A DNA stretch of 36,412 nt from CAZRAL01 sp964598005 (GCA_964598005.1 CAZRAL010000023.1:1-36412); one strand, 5' to 3'; positions 8,490 to 17,417 are shown, numbered from the stretch's first letter. Notes: generated by a model not told the origin, from the sequence alone. Program-made: numbers and translations.

Positions 8490-10283
8490 TTACAGTACCT
8501 TTTCCCAAGGCTGGCTTAATTGAATGGCGCAGTTGATGATGCCGACCATGGAATAAGTCTGGGGAAAGTTTCCCCATAATTCACCGCTGGTCATATCAAT
8601 ATCTTCAGATAGCAATCCTAGCGAATTGCGCCGTGCCAGCAAGTTGTCAAACATTTCGCGCGCTTCTTCAATCCGGCCGATGCGGGCCAGTGCGTCGATA
8701 TACCAGAATGTACAAACAGTGAAAGCGGTTTGTGGCAATCCAAAATCGTCCGCATGCCGATAGCGGAATAAGTGTGCGCCATGCCGCAGATGCTGCCCAA
8801 TCATAGTTACAGTGCTTTGCCAACGCGCATCGCTGGGCTCGATCAATCCCACTTCGCCCATCAACAATAGTCCGCAATCGAGTTGGTCGCCGCCAAATGT
8901 GGCGGCAAAAAATTGCTTTTTCTCGTTCCACGCGCTGGAAAGAATACGGGCTTTGATCGTCTGCGCACGCTCCGTCCAGTAATGAGCGCGATCTGTTTCA
9001 TTAAAATGAGCGGCGATTTTGGCGAGCCGATCACACGCTGCCCAACACATGACGCTGGAGGAAGTATGCACTGCGGCCATGGTACGAAGCTCCCACATGC
9101 CCGCATCGGGCTGGTCATGCAACGCATACGCGCGTTCCCCCAACCACTCCAGCGCATGGAAATCCGCAACGGTAGCCTGGCGCAGCAACCGCTTGTCGAA
9201 AAAAGCCTGCGTAGCGGCCAGTACTACATTGCCGTAAACATCGTGCTGAAGGTGCTCGAAAGCCTGATTGCCAATGCGCACCGGGCCCATGCCGCGATAG
9301 CCGGGTAGTTCAATGATTTGTTCGGTCAAACAGGTTTCAGTGCCGACTCCAAACACAGGTTGCAAATGCTTTTTTTCTGCTGAGGCGTGGACTACATTCA
9401 ACAAAAATTGCAAATAATTCTCCATGGTGGAGACTTCGGACAGACTGTTCAATGCGCGCACAACAAAAAAGGCGTCACGTAACCAGCAGTACCGGTAATC
9501 CCAATTACGCCCGGTATCGCTTGCTTCAGGAATACTGGTGGTCATTGCAGCGATGATGGCGCCTGTATCTTCGAAGGTACATAATTTAAGCGTGATCGCG
9601 GCGCGTATTACCGCATCCTGCCACTCCAGCGGCAATGCCAAAGGCCGCACCCATTCTTGCCAATATCGCACCGTGCGCTCCTCAAATGAACGCGCAAGCT
9701 CAGCAATGGATTGCTCAATCGATTCATCTGGCCCAAAAATCAGATTGACAGGCTGATCGAGCAAAAAAGAGGTCTCGCCGATTACGTACGTGATCGGCAT
9801 ATCCGTTGTCAGCCGCAGCGCACGTGAGGAATGCGTAAAACGAAGATGATGGCTGCCGCGTGAAAATACGGGCGCAGCGCGACCATAGTCAAAAGTGGGA
9901 CGCATCCGAACACGAATACGCGGGTGGCCTGCAGTCGGCGCAATGCGCCGGATATGCATGGCCGGACAGAACATGCGTCCATGCAGTAAAAAACGTGGCG
10001 CAAAATCTGTCACCTTGATCGCGTTCCCGTGCTCATCGCTCATGCGGGTAACCAGTACAGCGGTATTGCGCACATACTCCTGGTGTATCGTCGTCGCCCC
10101 TTCCAGTTCAATAGCTTGAAACCCTTTTTCTTCTAAACCAAAAGGTTCGCGTCCATTGAGCAGGGCGTTGAAAACCGGGTCGCCGTCCGGGCGAGGAAAA
10201 CACGACCACACCACACGACCTTTGTCATCAATCAAGGCGTTGACGGTGCAATTGCCAATTACCCCCAAATCAAGATTCGGCAT
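8490..10283 (-). CDS. Glycoside hydrolase family 15 protein (glucoamylase/trehalase-like)
   Basis: This 597-residue protein has no signal peptide, so it is probably cytoplasmic. The N-terminal beta-sandwich begins MPNLDLGVIGNC, and the (alpha/alpha)6 barrel carries family landmarks: WDYRYCWLRD at 261-270, GMWELR with E398 as the likely general acid, and GLLSEDID with E560 as the likely base, followed by GNFPQ. GH15 enzymes release glucose from alpha-glucans, dextrans or trehalose. It starts 15 bases after the otsA stop, with an AAGGA ribosome site nine bases before the ATG, so the two genes are probably co-transcribed. Position next to otsA and otsB makes trehalase or a linked alpha-glucosidase the more interesting option, but sequence alone does not settle the substrate. 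Confidence 0.88.
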   Translation of the reverse strand: MPNLDLGVIGNCTVNALIDDKGRVVWSCFPRPDGDPVFNALLNGREPFGLEEKGFQAIELEGATTIHQEYVRNTAVLVTRMSDEHGNAIKVTDFAPRFLLHGRMFCPAMHIRRIAPTAGHPRIRVRMRPTFDYGRAAPVFSRGSHHLRFTHSSRALRLTTDMPITYVIGETSFLLDQPVNLIFGPDESIEQSIAELARSFEERTVRYWQEWVRPLALPLEWQDAVIRAAITLKLCTFEDTGAIIAAMTTSIPEASDTGRNWDYRYCWLRDAFFVVRALNSLSEVSTMENYLQFLLNVVHASAEKKHLQPVFGVGTETCLTEQIIELPGYRGMGPVRIGNQAFEHLQHDVYGNVVLAATQAFFDKRLLRQATVADFHALEWLGERAYALHDQPDAGMWELRTMAAVHTSSSVMCWAACDRLAKIAAHFNETDRAHYWTERAQTIKARILSSAWNEKKQFFAATFGGDQLDCGLLLMGEVGLIEPSDARWQSTVTMIGQHLRHGAHLFRYRHADDFGLPQTAFTVCTFWYIDALARIGRIEEAREMFDNLLARRNSLGLLSEDIDMTSGELWGNFPQTYSMVGIINCAIQLSQPWEKVL

Positions 10284-10298
10284 GACGCTGTATCCTTT

Positions 10299-12521
10299 TT
10301 ATGTCCGGCTGTTTGCACGGAAGAGTCGTTGATGCCGCCGGATGCGCGCCGCATCCACCAACATGCGGCCTGCCCAGCGATAGACATTGTTTTCCTTGAC
10401 TGTTTGTCGCATCAATCTCATCCGCTCCTGACGCTCGCTACGTGGCATTTGCAAGGCCAACCACATGGCTTGCGCCGTTTCACCAATCGCATAGGGATTG
10501 ACCAGCAAGGCCTCCAGCAGCTCTCGCGATGCGCCGGCAAATGTGCTGAGTATCAGCACCCCGTCTTCGTCATCACGTGCAGCAACAAATTCCTTGGCCA
10601 CCAGATTCATTCCATCGTGCAAACTATTGACCAGACAGAAATCCGCAGCGCGCATCAATTCAAATACCTGCGGCGGCTCCTGATGCGCGGCGATGAGAAT
10701 AATCGGCTTCCAGCGCGGCGTGCCAAAATGCAAATTGATGCGTTCAGCTTCGGCAAATGTTTCCTGTTGCAGGCGTTGATAGGCTGGCAGCTTTACCCTG
10801 GTCGGCGCCGCAACCTGTAAAAAGCACAACTTCCCCTTCAATTCAGGATGGGCAACCAGCAAGGACTCAAATGCAAGAAAACGTTCCAGAATTCCCTTGG
10901 TGAAATCCCAGCGCTCGATACCAATGCCGAGGCGAACATCGGGTTCCAGATTAAAACGTTTCTGCACGGCAACACGGCAAGCATCGACGGGAGCAGACGA
11001 TTGCAGCCAGCGCGGCGGCCATTCAATGGAAATCGGGTACGCAGCCACCTGGCAGATATGATTGCCGATTTGCACCGTCATGCGCTCATGGTCGATATGA
11101 CATTCGACAAAACGATCGATGGTCGCCAGAAAATTACGGCAGTGATAATACGTATGAAAGCCCAGAATATCGGCCTGCAACAGGCTTCGCAACAACTCTT
11201 CCTTCCAGGGGCACACCCCAAACGTTTCAGCATTGGGCCATGGAATATGCCAAAAAACGGCGATGGTCGCCTGCGGCAAGCGCTCGCGAATCAACCTTGG
11301 AGCAAGCGCAAAGTGATAATCCTGTACCAGCACCAGAGGCGCCCGATCCTGCGCCTCGTTGTATACCACCTCCGCAAATTTTTGATTCACACGACAGTAA
11401 GCCAGCCAATCGCTCTCGCGAAAAGCCGGACGTACATAGGCCAGATGACAAAGAGGCCACATGCCTTCGTTGGAAAACCCGTAGTAAAAACCTTCCTCTT
11501 CTTCTGCCGAAAGCCAAACCCGGCGTAGCGTATAACTAGGTTCGTCAGGCGGAACGCGCAAACGATCATGACCGTCGACGACCTCGCGGTCAGCACTCCC
11601 ACTACCGTGCGCAATCCAGGTGCCGGAACACGCGCGCATGATCGGCTCCAGCGCCGTAACCATACCGCTCGCAGGGAGTTGTACCTCGATTTTTCCCTCC
11701 GCATTCTTGTTATGAATATAAGGCTCGCGATTGGAAAGAATAATCACCTGTGGCGAATCGAGCTGATCCTTGACCACATGCTTCAAGGCCTGCGAAGTCC
11801 AGTTTTCCTGAAACTCGATTTCCAGGCGTTGACCGTGCTCGATTTCACGCATGACCTGACGGACCTGGGAAAGAACAGGAATAGCCGAACGATTGGAAAT
11901 ATTTTTGTCGAGAAAACGTTTTCCACGTATATCTCCCACCAATACCCGTACCCAGCTGCGAATCAGCAACCATCCCGCACCCATCGTCAACATCGCCATC
12001 ACCAATGTCGAAAGTACGGCAAGCGCAATAAAATAATCGCGCACCGTCGTTTGACGGCGGCCGATAAAACTTAAATCGTGAACCACCAAAACACGAAATG
12101 GTTCTACCCCAGCCGGCCTGATCAATGCTGAACGATAAATATGCACAGCGCCCTTGGGAAGATTGACAATGGTACTTTCAACTCCCTCCACAAAAGCCGC
12201 CTGGACACACGAAATTTGTGCCGGTGTGGCCGTGGTTTTGTAAATCAATTTCCCGTCGGCGGTACATAGCAGAATGGCCAGCAAGCGCTCATCTGTTGCT
12301 ACACGTCCCAGATAGTGATCGTACGATTCCTTATTGGCCTGAACAACCAGTTTGCTTAATGGCTGCTCGATGGAATTCATGACCAGTCTGGCTCTCAACT
12401 CTACGTCAGCGCTAAACCAGTCGGTCAACATCCGGTCGACATAAGGCAACAAAAAATAGGCCATGCCCCCAATCAAAAGGATTAGTGGCAATGCGAAGCG
12501 CAAAAGTAAAGTGCGAAACAT
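10299..12521 (-). CDS. otsA: Trehalose-6-phosphate synthase (GT20) with membrane-anchored sensor-like N-terminus
   Basis: The protein has 740 residues against about 470 for ordinary OtsA. Residues 260-730 form a GT20 domain transferring glucose from a nucleotide sugar to glucose 6-phosphate. The expected active-site landmarks are present: SNR with R265, W355 in GMWPL, D401 in QDYH, H425 in WHIP, R537 and K542 in ERWDFTKG, and D636 and E644 in HDGMNLVAKE. The first 250 residues are extra: a transmembrane helix at about 5-26, a roughly 135-residue presumably periplasmic segment, a second helix at about 164-188, then a HAMP-like linker with coiled-coil character. That is the topology of a bacterial sensor. 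Inference: membrane tethering or osmotic control of the synthase. The ATG has a GAGA ribosome site six bases upstream. The decayed element lies just upstream and may have affected the promoter. Confidence 0.9.
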   Translation of the reverse strand: MFRTLLLRFALPLILLIGGMAYFLLPYVDRMLTDWFSADVELRARLVMNSIEQPLSKLVVQANKESYDHYLGRVATDERLLAILLCTADGKLIYKTTATPAQISCVQAAFVEGVESTIVNLPKGAVHIYRSALIRPAGVEPFRVLVVHDLSFIGRRQTTVRDYFIALAVLSTLVMAMLTMGAGWLLIRSWVRVLVGDIRGKRFLDKNISNRSAIPVLSQVRQVMREIEHGQRLEIEFQENWTSQALKHVVKDQLDSPQVIILSNREPYIHNKNAEGKIEVQLPASGMVTALEPIMRACSGTWIAHGSGSADREVVDGHDRLRVPPDEPSYTLRRVWLSAEEEEGFYYGFSNEGMWPLCHLAYVRPAFRESDWLAYCRVNQKFAEVVYNEAQDRAPLVLVQDYHFALAPRLIRERLPQATIAVFWHIPWPNAETFGVCPWKEELLRSLLQADILGFHTYYHCRNFLATIDRFVECHIDHERMTVQIGNHICQVAAYPISIEWPPRWLQSSAPVDACRVAVQKRFNLEPDVRLGIGIERWDFTKGILERFLAFESLLVAHPELKGKLCFLQVAAPTRVKLPAYQRLQQETFAEAERINLHFGTPRWKPIILIAAHQEPPQVFELMRAADFCLVNSLHDGMNLVAKEFVAARDDEDGVLILSTFAGASRELLEALLVNPYAIGETAQAMWLALQMPRSERQERMRLMRQTVKENNVYRWAGRMLVDAARIRRHQRLFRANSRT

Positions 12522-12654
12522 AAAATTCTCTTTAATTTAAGGGACCTCTGAATAAGTCCTCCACGAGCCGCGTTTTGACAAGAATAGTCCAGATTCAAGG
12601 CATACGAAGGATTAAATATGCAATACGCTATTGCTCCTTATTTCCATTTCACCA

Positions 12655-12713
12655 ACGGGTATGCTCGCTTGCGATCAAACCATATGTGTTATGCAAGCTC
12701 GTGGTAGGTAATG
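12655..12713. repeat. 59-base repeat shared with 7479-7537
   Basis: The segment runs from ACGGGTATGCTCGCTTGCG to GTGGTAGGTAATG. It differs from the 7479-7537 copy by scattered transitions only. The left arm of the inverted repeat seen at 7442-7452 is missing here. Both copies lie in gene-poor debris flanking the trehalose block. Confidence 0.7.
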
Positions 12714-12753
12714 AATCGCCCCGGGAATCATGGAGGCTCCACACATTGAGAAA

Positions 12754-12837
12754 ATGGAACCCTTGAACAAAACCAACCAGCGTCCCTCAGAAATATGCGA
12801 ACGCGCTATGCGCATGGTGCAAGAGCACCGTGGCTAA
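12754..12837 (+). pseudogene. IS3-family OrfA N-terminal remnant
   Basis: A 27-codon frame begins at ATG 12754 and ends at TAA 12837. Its second half reads RPSEICERAMRMVQEHRG, which I recognise as the start of IS3-type transposase OrfA (usually near -RERAVRMVxEHxG-). The frame then stops, and no helix-turn-helix remainder or OrfB follows. It is a stub left by deletion and not a functional gene. Confidence 0.6.
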
Positions 12838-12904
12838 TCAGTTGGCTTGGCGAAACCCTGACGGCGGCCCATGGAGGGCTTAATCAGAGGTTCCTTTAAT
12901 CGAA

Positions 12905-13405
12905 TTATTTATCAGCCAGCGCCTTGATCACTTTGTCCGTGATGTCGATTTTCACACTGGCGAACACTGCCTCTTGAAGAATCAGGTCGAATTTTTCTTT
13001 TTCGGCAATATCGCCGATCACTTTGTTGGCGCGCTCCTGCAGTGTGGCCAGCTCTTCGTTGCGACGCAAGTTCAGATCTTCACGGAATTCGCGCTGCATG
13101 CGCTGAAAATCCCGGGTGATTTGCGCCAGCTGCCTTTCTTTGGCGGTTCGTTCAGCATCAGGAAGAGTGACGGTTTCTTTTTGTAACAAGGTCTCCAGAT
13201 CCCGGCCCTGTTTTTCCATCTTGTCCAGTTCTGCCTTACGCGCCGAAAATTCCTTTTCAAGTTTGGCTTGACCGCGCTTGGCCGGAGCCGATTCGCGCAG
13301 AATACGCTCCTGATTCACAAAGCCAATCTTGAATTCGGCAGCAGTGACCTCAACACCACAAAACAAAAAAAAGGCTACGACGAAAGATAAAATAGTTTTT
13401 AACAT
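12905..13405 (-). CDS. skp: Periplasmic chaperone Skp/OmpH
   Basis: This 166-residue secreted chaperone holds unfolded outer-membrane proteins on their way to BamA. ATG at 13405 is chosen because it starts a clear signal peptide (hydrophobic stretch to about residue 20, likely cleavage near TAA-EF); a TTG six codons upstream would only lengthen the n-region. The mature part opens with the family phrase KIGFVNQERIL and continues as a long, highly charged coiled coil with many K, E, Q and R residues (about 50-130). Skp trimers have this shape. It lies 48 bases after bamA in the usual order. The expected next genes, lpxD, fabZ, lpxA and lpxB, are absent and are replaced by the decayed element. 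Confidence 0.92.
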   Translation of the reverse strand: MLKTILSFVVAFFLFCGVEVTAAEFKIGFVNQERILRESAPAKRGQAKLEKEFSARKAELDKMEKQGRDLETLLQKETVTLPDAERTAKERQLAQITRDFQRMQREFREDLNLRRNEELATLQERANKVIGDIAEKEKFDLILQEAVFASVKIDITDKVIKALADK

Positions 13406-13453
13406 GTTTGTCTCACTTGCCAATTAAGAAACATTTCGTATTCCATTCCCCGT

Positions 13454-15739
13454 TTAGAATACCCGTCCGAGCAGAAACTGAAAGCGCTCCACTTTGTCGC
13501 CTTCCTGCGTCCGCAAGGGTTTGCTCAGGCTGAATTTCAGGGGGCCTACCGGGGAATACCAGCTCACCGCCACGCCAATCGAAGCGCGAAAATCTCCTGC
13601 CAGTATCTTTTGTTTTGCGCTGAAGACATTCCCCGTATCGACAAAAGCCGAAAGCCTTACCGATTTTTCGGTTTTCACACCCGGCATCGGAAACAGCACT
13701 TCGAGGTTGCCAACAAAGCGCTTGTTGCCGCCGATGCTGTCGCCGTTGATATCGCGCGGCCCCAGTGAAGAACTTTCAAATCCACGGATCGAATCCACAC
13801 CGCCAGCATAAAAATTCTTGAAAAAAGGCAGCGTTTTCCCGCTATAGCCATTGGCATAGCCCAATTCGGCATTGGCGGCCAGGACAACCGGCCCCCAAAT
13901 GGGGCGCAGCCACTGTCCGCGTATTTGGGCTCGATAGTATTTGATGTCTCCGCCTGGCAGTCCTGCTTCGCCGCTGGTTTCGATCAGGTAGCCGCGGCTG
14001 GGGAAGGTCAGACTATCGCGGGTATCACGCGAGAATCCGGCTACGGCGCGTAGCGTATCGCTTCTGGTGCCAAAGGTATTGATGTAATCGATATAGCGTG
14101 GTGGGCTATCCGCCGCCAAGCTTAAGTCGGTACGCTCGAACCCCAGGCCGAGGTTGACCATATCGTATTCGGTAACCGGTATGCCGAAGCGCACGCCGGC
14201 GCCGGTGGCAGTCGATTTGTAATCGCCAGTCGTCAGTACGGCTGTATTGATGTCACGCCGGTAAAGATCAAAACCTCGCGAAACACCGTCGGTCAGCCAG
14301 TACGGGTTAAGGTAGGAAAGTTCATAAACCTTGCTGACCGAACCATTGTTGATTCTGAACGCAAGCTGGTTGCCGCTACCAAAAATATTGCTCTGCGAGA
14401 CGGAGGCCGATATGGTTAGCCGGTCGGTTTGCGAGTATCCCACCCCAAATTGCAGCGTGCCGGTACTGCGTTCCTTGACGGTGACGTTGAGATCGACCTG
14501 ATCGGGAGTACCGGGAACAGGTGGCGTTTCGATATTCACTTCCTCGAAAAATCCGGTCCGCTCCAGACGCTCCTTGGAACGATTGATGTTGGCAACCGAA
14601 TACCATGACGATTCCAGCTGGCGCAATTCACGACGGATGACTTCGTCGCGCGTACGCGAATTGCCTTGTACATTGATGCGGCGAATATAGACGCGTCGCC
14701 CCGGATCAACGAAGAGCGTAAACGAAGCGGTCTGCTTTTCTTTATCCAGATTGGGAACAGGATTGATACTAGCAAAGGAGTAGCCATCATTGCCCAGTCT
14801 ATCGGTGATTAATTTGATGGAATCGATTACTTTCTGCCGCGAAAAAACTTCACCGGTCTTGAATAACAATAATGAGCGCATTTCCGCTTCGGAAATTTTG
14901 GGATCACCGGCCAGTTTGATCTCGCCAAGCCGGTAGACCGGCCCTTCGGTAACGGTGACGGTGATATAAATTTTTTCCTTGTTGGGGGTGATCGAGATCT
15001 GAGTCGAGTCGATGGCAAATTCCAGATAACCGCGGTTGAGATAAAACGAGCGCAATTTTTCCAGATCGCCGGAAAGTTTTTGCTTGGAATACTGATCGTC
15101 CTTGGTGAACCAGGTCAACCAGCCGCTGGTGGTCAACTCAAACTGGTCGAGCAATTCCTTTTCCTTGAAGGAGTGGGCGCCGATGATGTTGATATCGACG
15201 ATGCGCGAGGTATCTCCCTCTTCGATATTGAACGCCAGTGAAACACGATTGCGCTCCAAGGGCGTCACCGTAGTGGTTACTTTGGCGGAGTAAAAACCCC
15301 GGCTGGTGTATTGGCGCTTGATTTCCTTTTCGGCGCGATCCAGCACGGAGCGGTCGAAAATTTTGGCTTCGGCAATACCAGCCTGTTTTAATCCATCCTT
15401 GAGGTTGTCTTTAGTAAATTCCTTGGCGCCATTGATGTCGATTTGGGCAATCGCCGCACGTTCCTGCACCAGTACAACCAGCACATCGTTTTCCACCTCG
15501 AGCCGTACATCGGCATAAAACCCGGTGGCATACAGCGCCTTGATGGCAGCTGCTGCCTTTTCATCGTCCATTCGCTCGCCCACTTTGACGGGCATGTAGC
15601 TGAATACCGTCCCGGCTTCAGTACGCTGAACGCCCTCGACGCGGATATCCTTGATGACGAAAGGCTGAATAGCCCAAGCTGTTGCGGAAATCAATGCACT
15701 GCATAACCCTGCAAATATTGAAGTCTTAAAAAAACCCAT
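13454..15739 (-). CDS. bamA: Outer-membrane protein assembly factor BamA
   Basis: This 761-residue Omp85-family protein is the core of the BAM complex, which inserts beta-barrel proteins into the outer membrane. The signal peptide ends near ATAWA. Five POTRA domains follow (about 24-425), the first opening FVIKDIRVEGVQRTEAGTVF. The C-terminal 16-strand barrel has the conserved IRGF loop motif at 651-654 and ends in the aromatic residue Phe, as outer-membrane barrels do. The start ATG follows the rseP stop by six bases, and its ribosome site GGAT overlaps that stop, so translation is probably coupled. Length and domain order are standard for Betaproteobacteria. Confidence 0.97.
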   Translation of the reverse strand: MGFFKTSIFAGLCSALISATAWAIQPFVIKDIRVEGVQRTEAGTVFSYMPVKVGERMDDEKAAAAIKALYATGFYADVRLEVENDVLVVLVQERAAIAQIDINGAKEFTKDNLKDGLKQAGIAEAKIFDRSVLDRAEKEIKRQYTSRGFYSAKVTTTVTPLERNRVSLAFNIEEGDTSRIVDINIIGAHSFKEKELLDQFELTTSGWLTWFTKDDQYSKQKLSGDLEKLRSFYLNRGYLEFAIDSTQISITPNKEKIYITVTVTEGPVYRLGEIKLAGDPKISEAEMRSLLLFKTGEVFSRQKVIDSIKLITDRLGNDGYSFASINPVPNLDKEKQTASFTLFVDPGRRVYIRRINVQGNSRTRDEVIRRELRQLESSWYSVANINRSKERLERTGFFEEVNIETPPVPGTPDQVDLNVTVKERSTGTLQFGVGYSQTDRLTISASVSQSNIFGSGNQLAFRINNGSVSKVYELSYLNPYWLTDGVSRGFDLYRRDINTAVLTTGDYKSTATGAGVRFGIPVTEYDMVNLGLGFERTDLSLAADSPPRYIDYINTFGTRSDTLRAVAGFSRDTRDSLTFPSRGYLIETSGEAGLPGGDIKYYRAQIRGQWLRPIWGPVVLAANAELGYANGYSGKTLPFFKNFYAGGVDSIRGFESSSLGPRDINGDSIGGNKRFVGNLEVLFPMPGVKTEKSVRLSAFVDTGNVFSAKQKILAGDFRASIGVAVSWYSPVGPLKFSLSKPLRTQEGDKVERFQFLLGRVF

Positions 15740-15745
15740 CGAAGA

Positions 15746-17104
15746 TCATCCGATCAGTAAGCGTGAAATATCGTTATAAAAAGCAAGGGCAGAAAGCCCT
15801 ATGAGCAAGGTTAATCCGATTCGGTGGCCAATTTCCATGGCTTGATCGGATATCGGTCTCCCCTTGAAAATCTCGACGATATAATACATCAACCGCCCCC
15901 CATCCAGCACAGGAACAGGCAAGAGATTCAGTACGCCCAGACTGACACTGACCAGCGCCAGAAAGGTGACATAGGGAATCCACCCCAGCTGGGCAGATTG
16001 GCCAGCGTAGTCCGCTATGGTGATGGCGCCGCTCATGTTTTTCCAGGATAACTGTCCGGTGATCATCTTGCCCATCATGCGCAGACTGAAAACCGACATG
16101 TCCCATACCTTGATGACGGCCTCGCCTGCCGCTTCAAGCGGGCCCATTCGCACGGTGGTGTAAAAACGCTCCATATTCACTGTGGAAGGCCGGATTCCAA
16201 TACGCCCTACCGCTACGCCCTTCTCCATCACCCGATCAGCCGTCACAGAAAACTGCAACACCCGGTCATTACGCTGTAGCACGAGCGTAAAAGTACGCTC
16301 CGGTTGGGTGCGGATGTGGTCAATCAGATCATCCCAGTCCCTCACTTTTTTTCCGTCAATTTCAACAATTTTGTCGCCCGGCACGATACCTGCCCGGCTA
16401 GCCGCGCCCTCTTCCGTCACCTCACCCACCACGGCATTGTGTTTAGGGCGATAGGGCATCAACCCTATTTTTTTCAAAAACCCTTGATCGAGATCATCCG
16501 CCTCAACCCCCTCCAGAGAGAGCGGGAGAACCCGTCGAACACCCTGCTTGTCCTCGACTTCCACTTGCAAGGTGGCGCGATTGACCGCTGCTTTCAGTAA
16601 AATCCAGCGCATTTCATTCCAGGTTTGTACGGGCTGATTGTCGATTTTGAGAATCAGATCCTGCGCGCTATAACCGCTGTTCCCCGCCACAGTATGGGCA
16701 GGCGGCTGGGCGATAACAGGGCGCATCCCGGGTACACCCGCAACAAACAGGCCCCAATAAAGCAACATGGCCAGCAAAAAATTGGCCAGCGGCCCCGCCA
16801 GCACGATGGCAATACGTTGCCATACGGTTTTATTGTTGAATGCCCGTGCCCGATCTGTCCACGCCACCTCATCTTCGCGCTCATCGGCCATTTTGACGTA
16901 GCCTCCCAAGGGGACGGCTGCAATGACCCACTCCGTACGATCCGGCCCGCTGCGCCAGATTAAAAGCGGGTGACCAAATCCCACGGAAAAACGCAGGACC
17001 TTCACATTGCACCAGCGTGCCACCCAGTAATGGCCGAGCTCGTGAATGGTCACCAGTACGCCGATGGCAAAGATAAAAGCGAGCAGAGTAATGAATAAAC
17101 TCAT
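15746..17104 (-). CDS. rseP: Site-2 intramembrane zinc protease RseP
   Basis: This 452-residue inner-membrane protease cleaves anti-sigma factor fragments in the envelope-stress response and also degrades leftover signal peptides. The zinc site HELGH is at 21-25 in the first transmembrane helix, and the third ligand motif LDGG is at 400-403. Two PDZ-like segments lie between (about 125-290), with the second containing GDKIVEIDGKKV. The last two hydrophobic helices are at the C-terminus. It sits directly before bamA as in most Proteobacteria. A 309-base interval filled by a repeat element separates it from dxr upstream, so the transcript either reads through the repeat or restarts after it. 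Confidence 0.96.
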   Translation of the reverse strand: MSLFITLLAFIFAIGVLVTIHELGHYWVARWCNVKVLRFSVGFGHPLLIWRSGPDRTEWVIAAVPLGGYVKMADEREDEVAWTDRARAFNNKTVWQRIAIVLAGPLANFLLAMLLYWGLFVAGVPGMRPVIAQPPAHTVAGNSGYSAQDLILKIDNQPVQTWNEMRWILLKAAVNRATLQVEVEDKQGVRRVLPLSLEGVEADDLDQGFLKKIGLMPYRPKHNAVVGEVTEEGAASRAGIVPGDKIVEIDGKKVRDWDDLIDHIRTQPERTFTLVLQRNDRVLQFSVTADRVMEKGVAVGRIGIRPSTVNMERFYTTVRMGPLEAAGEAVIKVWDMSVFSLRMMGKMITGQLSWKNMSGAITIADYAGQSAQLGWIPYVTFLALVSVSLGVLNLLPVPVLDGGRLMYYIVEIFKGRPISDQAMEIGHRIGLTLLIGLSALAFYNDISRLLIG

Positions 17105-17144
17105 TGAAGCGGACTTGTGAACAAAATAATCACATCAGATACAA

Positions 17145-17417
17145 CTGATGCTGCGCAAGGAAAAATTTCTTGCCTGTGAAATGGCTATTTCGTGAAAAGA
17201 TTTCTGCTCCAGTTCCCCTCTTTGAAAAAGAGGGGCGGAGGGGAGATTTGCGGTCAGTCAGCTTGCGACAAGCACCGAAAATCCCCCTCGATCCCCCTTT
17301 TAAAAGGGGGAAGCCATGTTGTGGATTGTTGAAACAAGGAAGCATTGCAGAAGCAAAACGATTTTTCTGTAACACGGGCTTTCCCGGCAAAAAATTCATT
17401 GCAGTTCGTAACATTAG
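17145..17417 (+). repeat. Palindromic dispersed repeat, copy A (long form)
   Basis: The 273-base element is bounded by imperfect inverted ends, CTGATGCTGCG at the left and CGTAACATTAG at the right (the latter is CTAATGTTACG when complemented). Inside are a conserved segment around GAAATGGCTATTTCGTGAAA, the palindrome CCCCTCTTTGAAAAAGAGGGG (17215-17235) and CCCCCTTTTAAAAGGGGG (17293-17310). Both palindromes recur in copies C and E. The conserved segment recurs in B, C and D. No protein is encoded, so it would be a non-autonomous element. It fills the whole rseP-dxr gap (17105-17413) and overlaps the dxr stop codon. Confidence 0.75.

Larger units (their letters stand above)
12539..12897. mobile_element. 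Decayed element bounded by about 21-bp inverted repeats
   Basis: The left end AAGGGACCTCTGAATAAGTC and the right end (reverse complement AAGGAACCTCTGATTAAGCC) match at 18 of 21 positions. TTTAA appears just outside both ends and may be a target duplication. Between them lie no intact transposase, only an IS3-type OrfA stub (12754-12837) and a 59-base segment shared with 7479-7537. This fills the whole interval between otsA and skp (12522-12904). It is therefore a composite of at least two kinds of mobile debris, at the point where the conserved skp-lpxD gene order is broken. Confidence 0.65.

Noticed and set aside
13406..13423. TTG start for Skp six codons upstream
   Set aside because: The ATG at 13405 begins a normal signal peptide, whereas the extension adds acidic residues before it.
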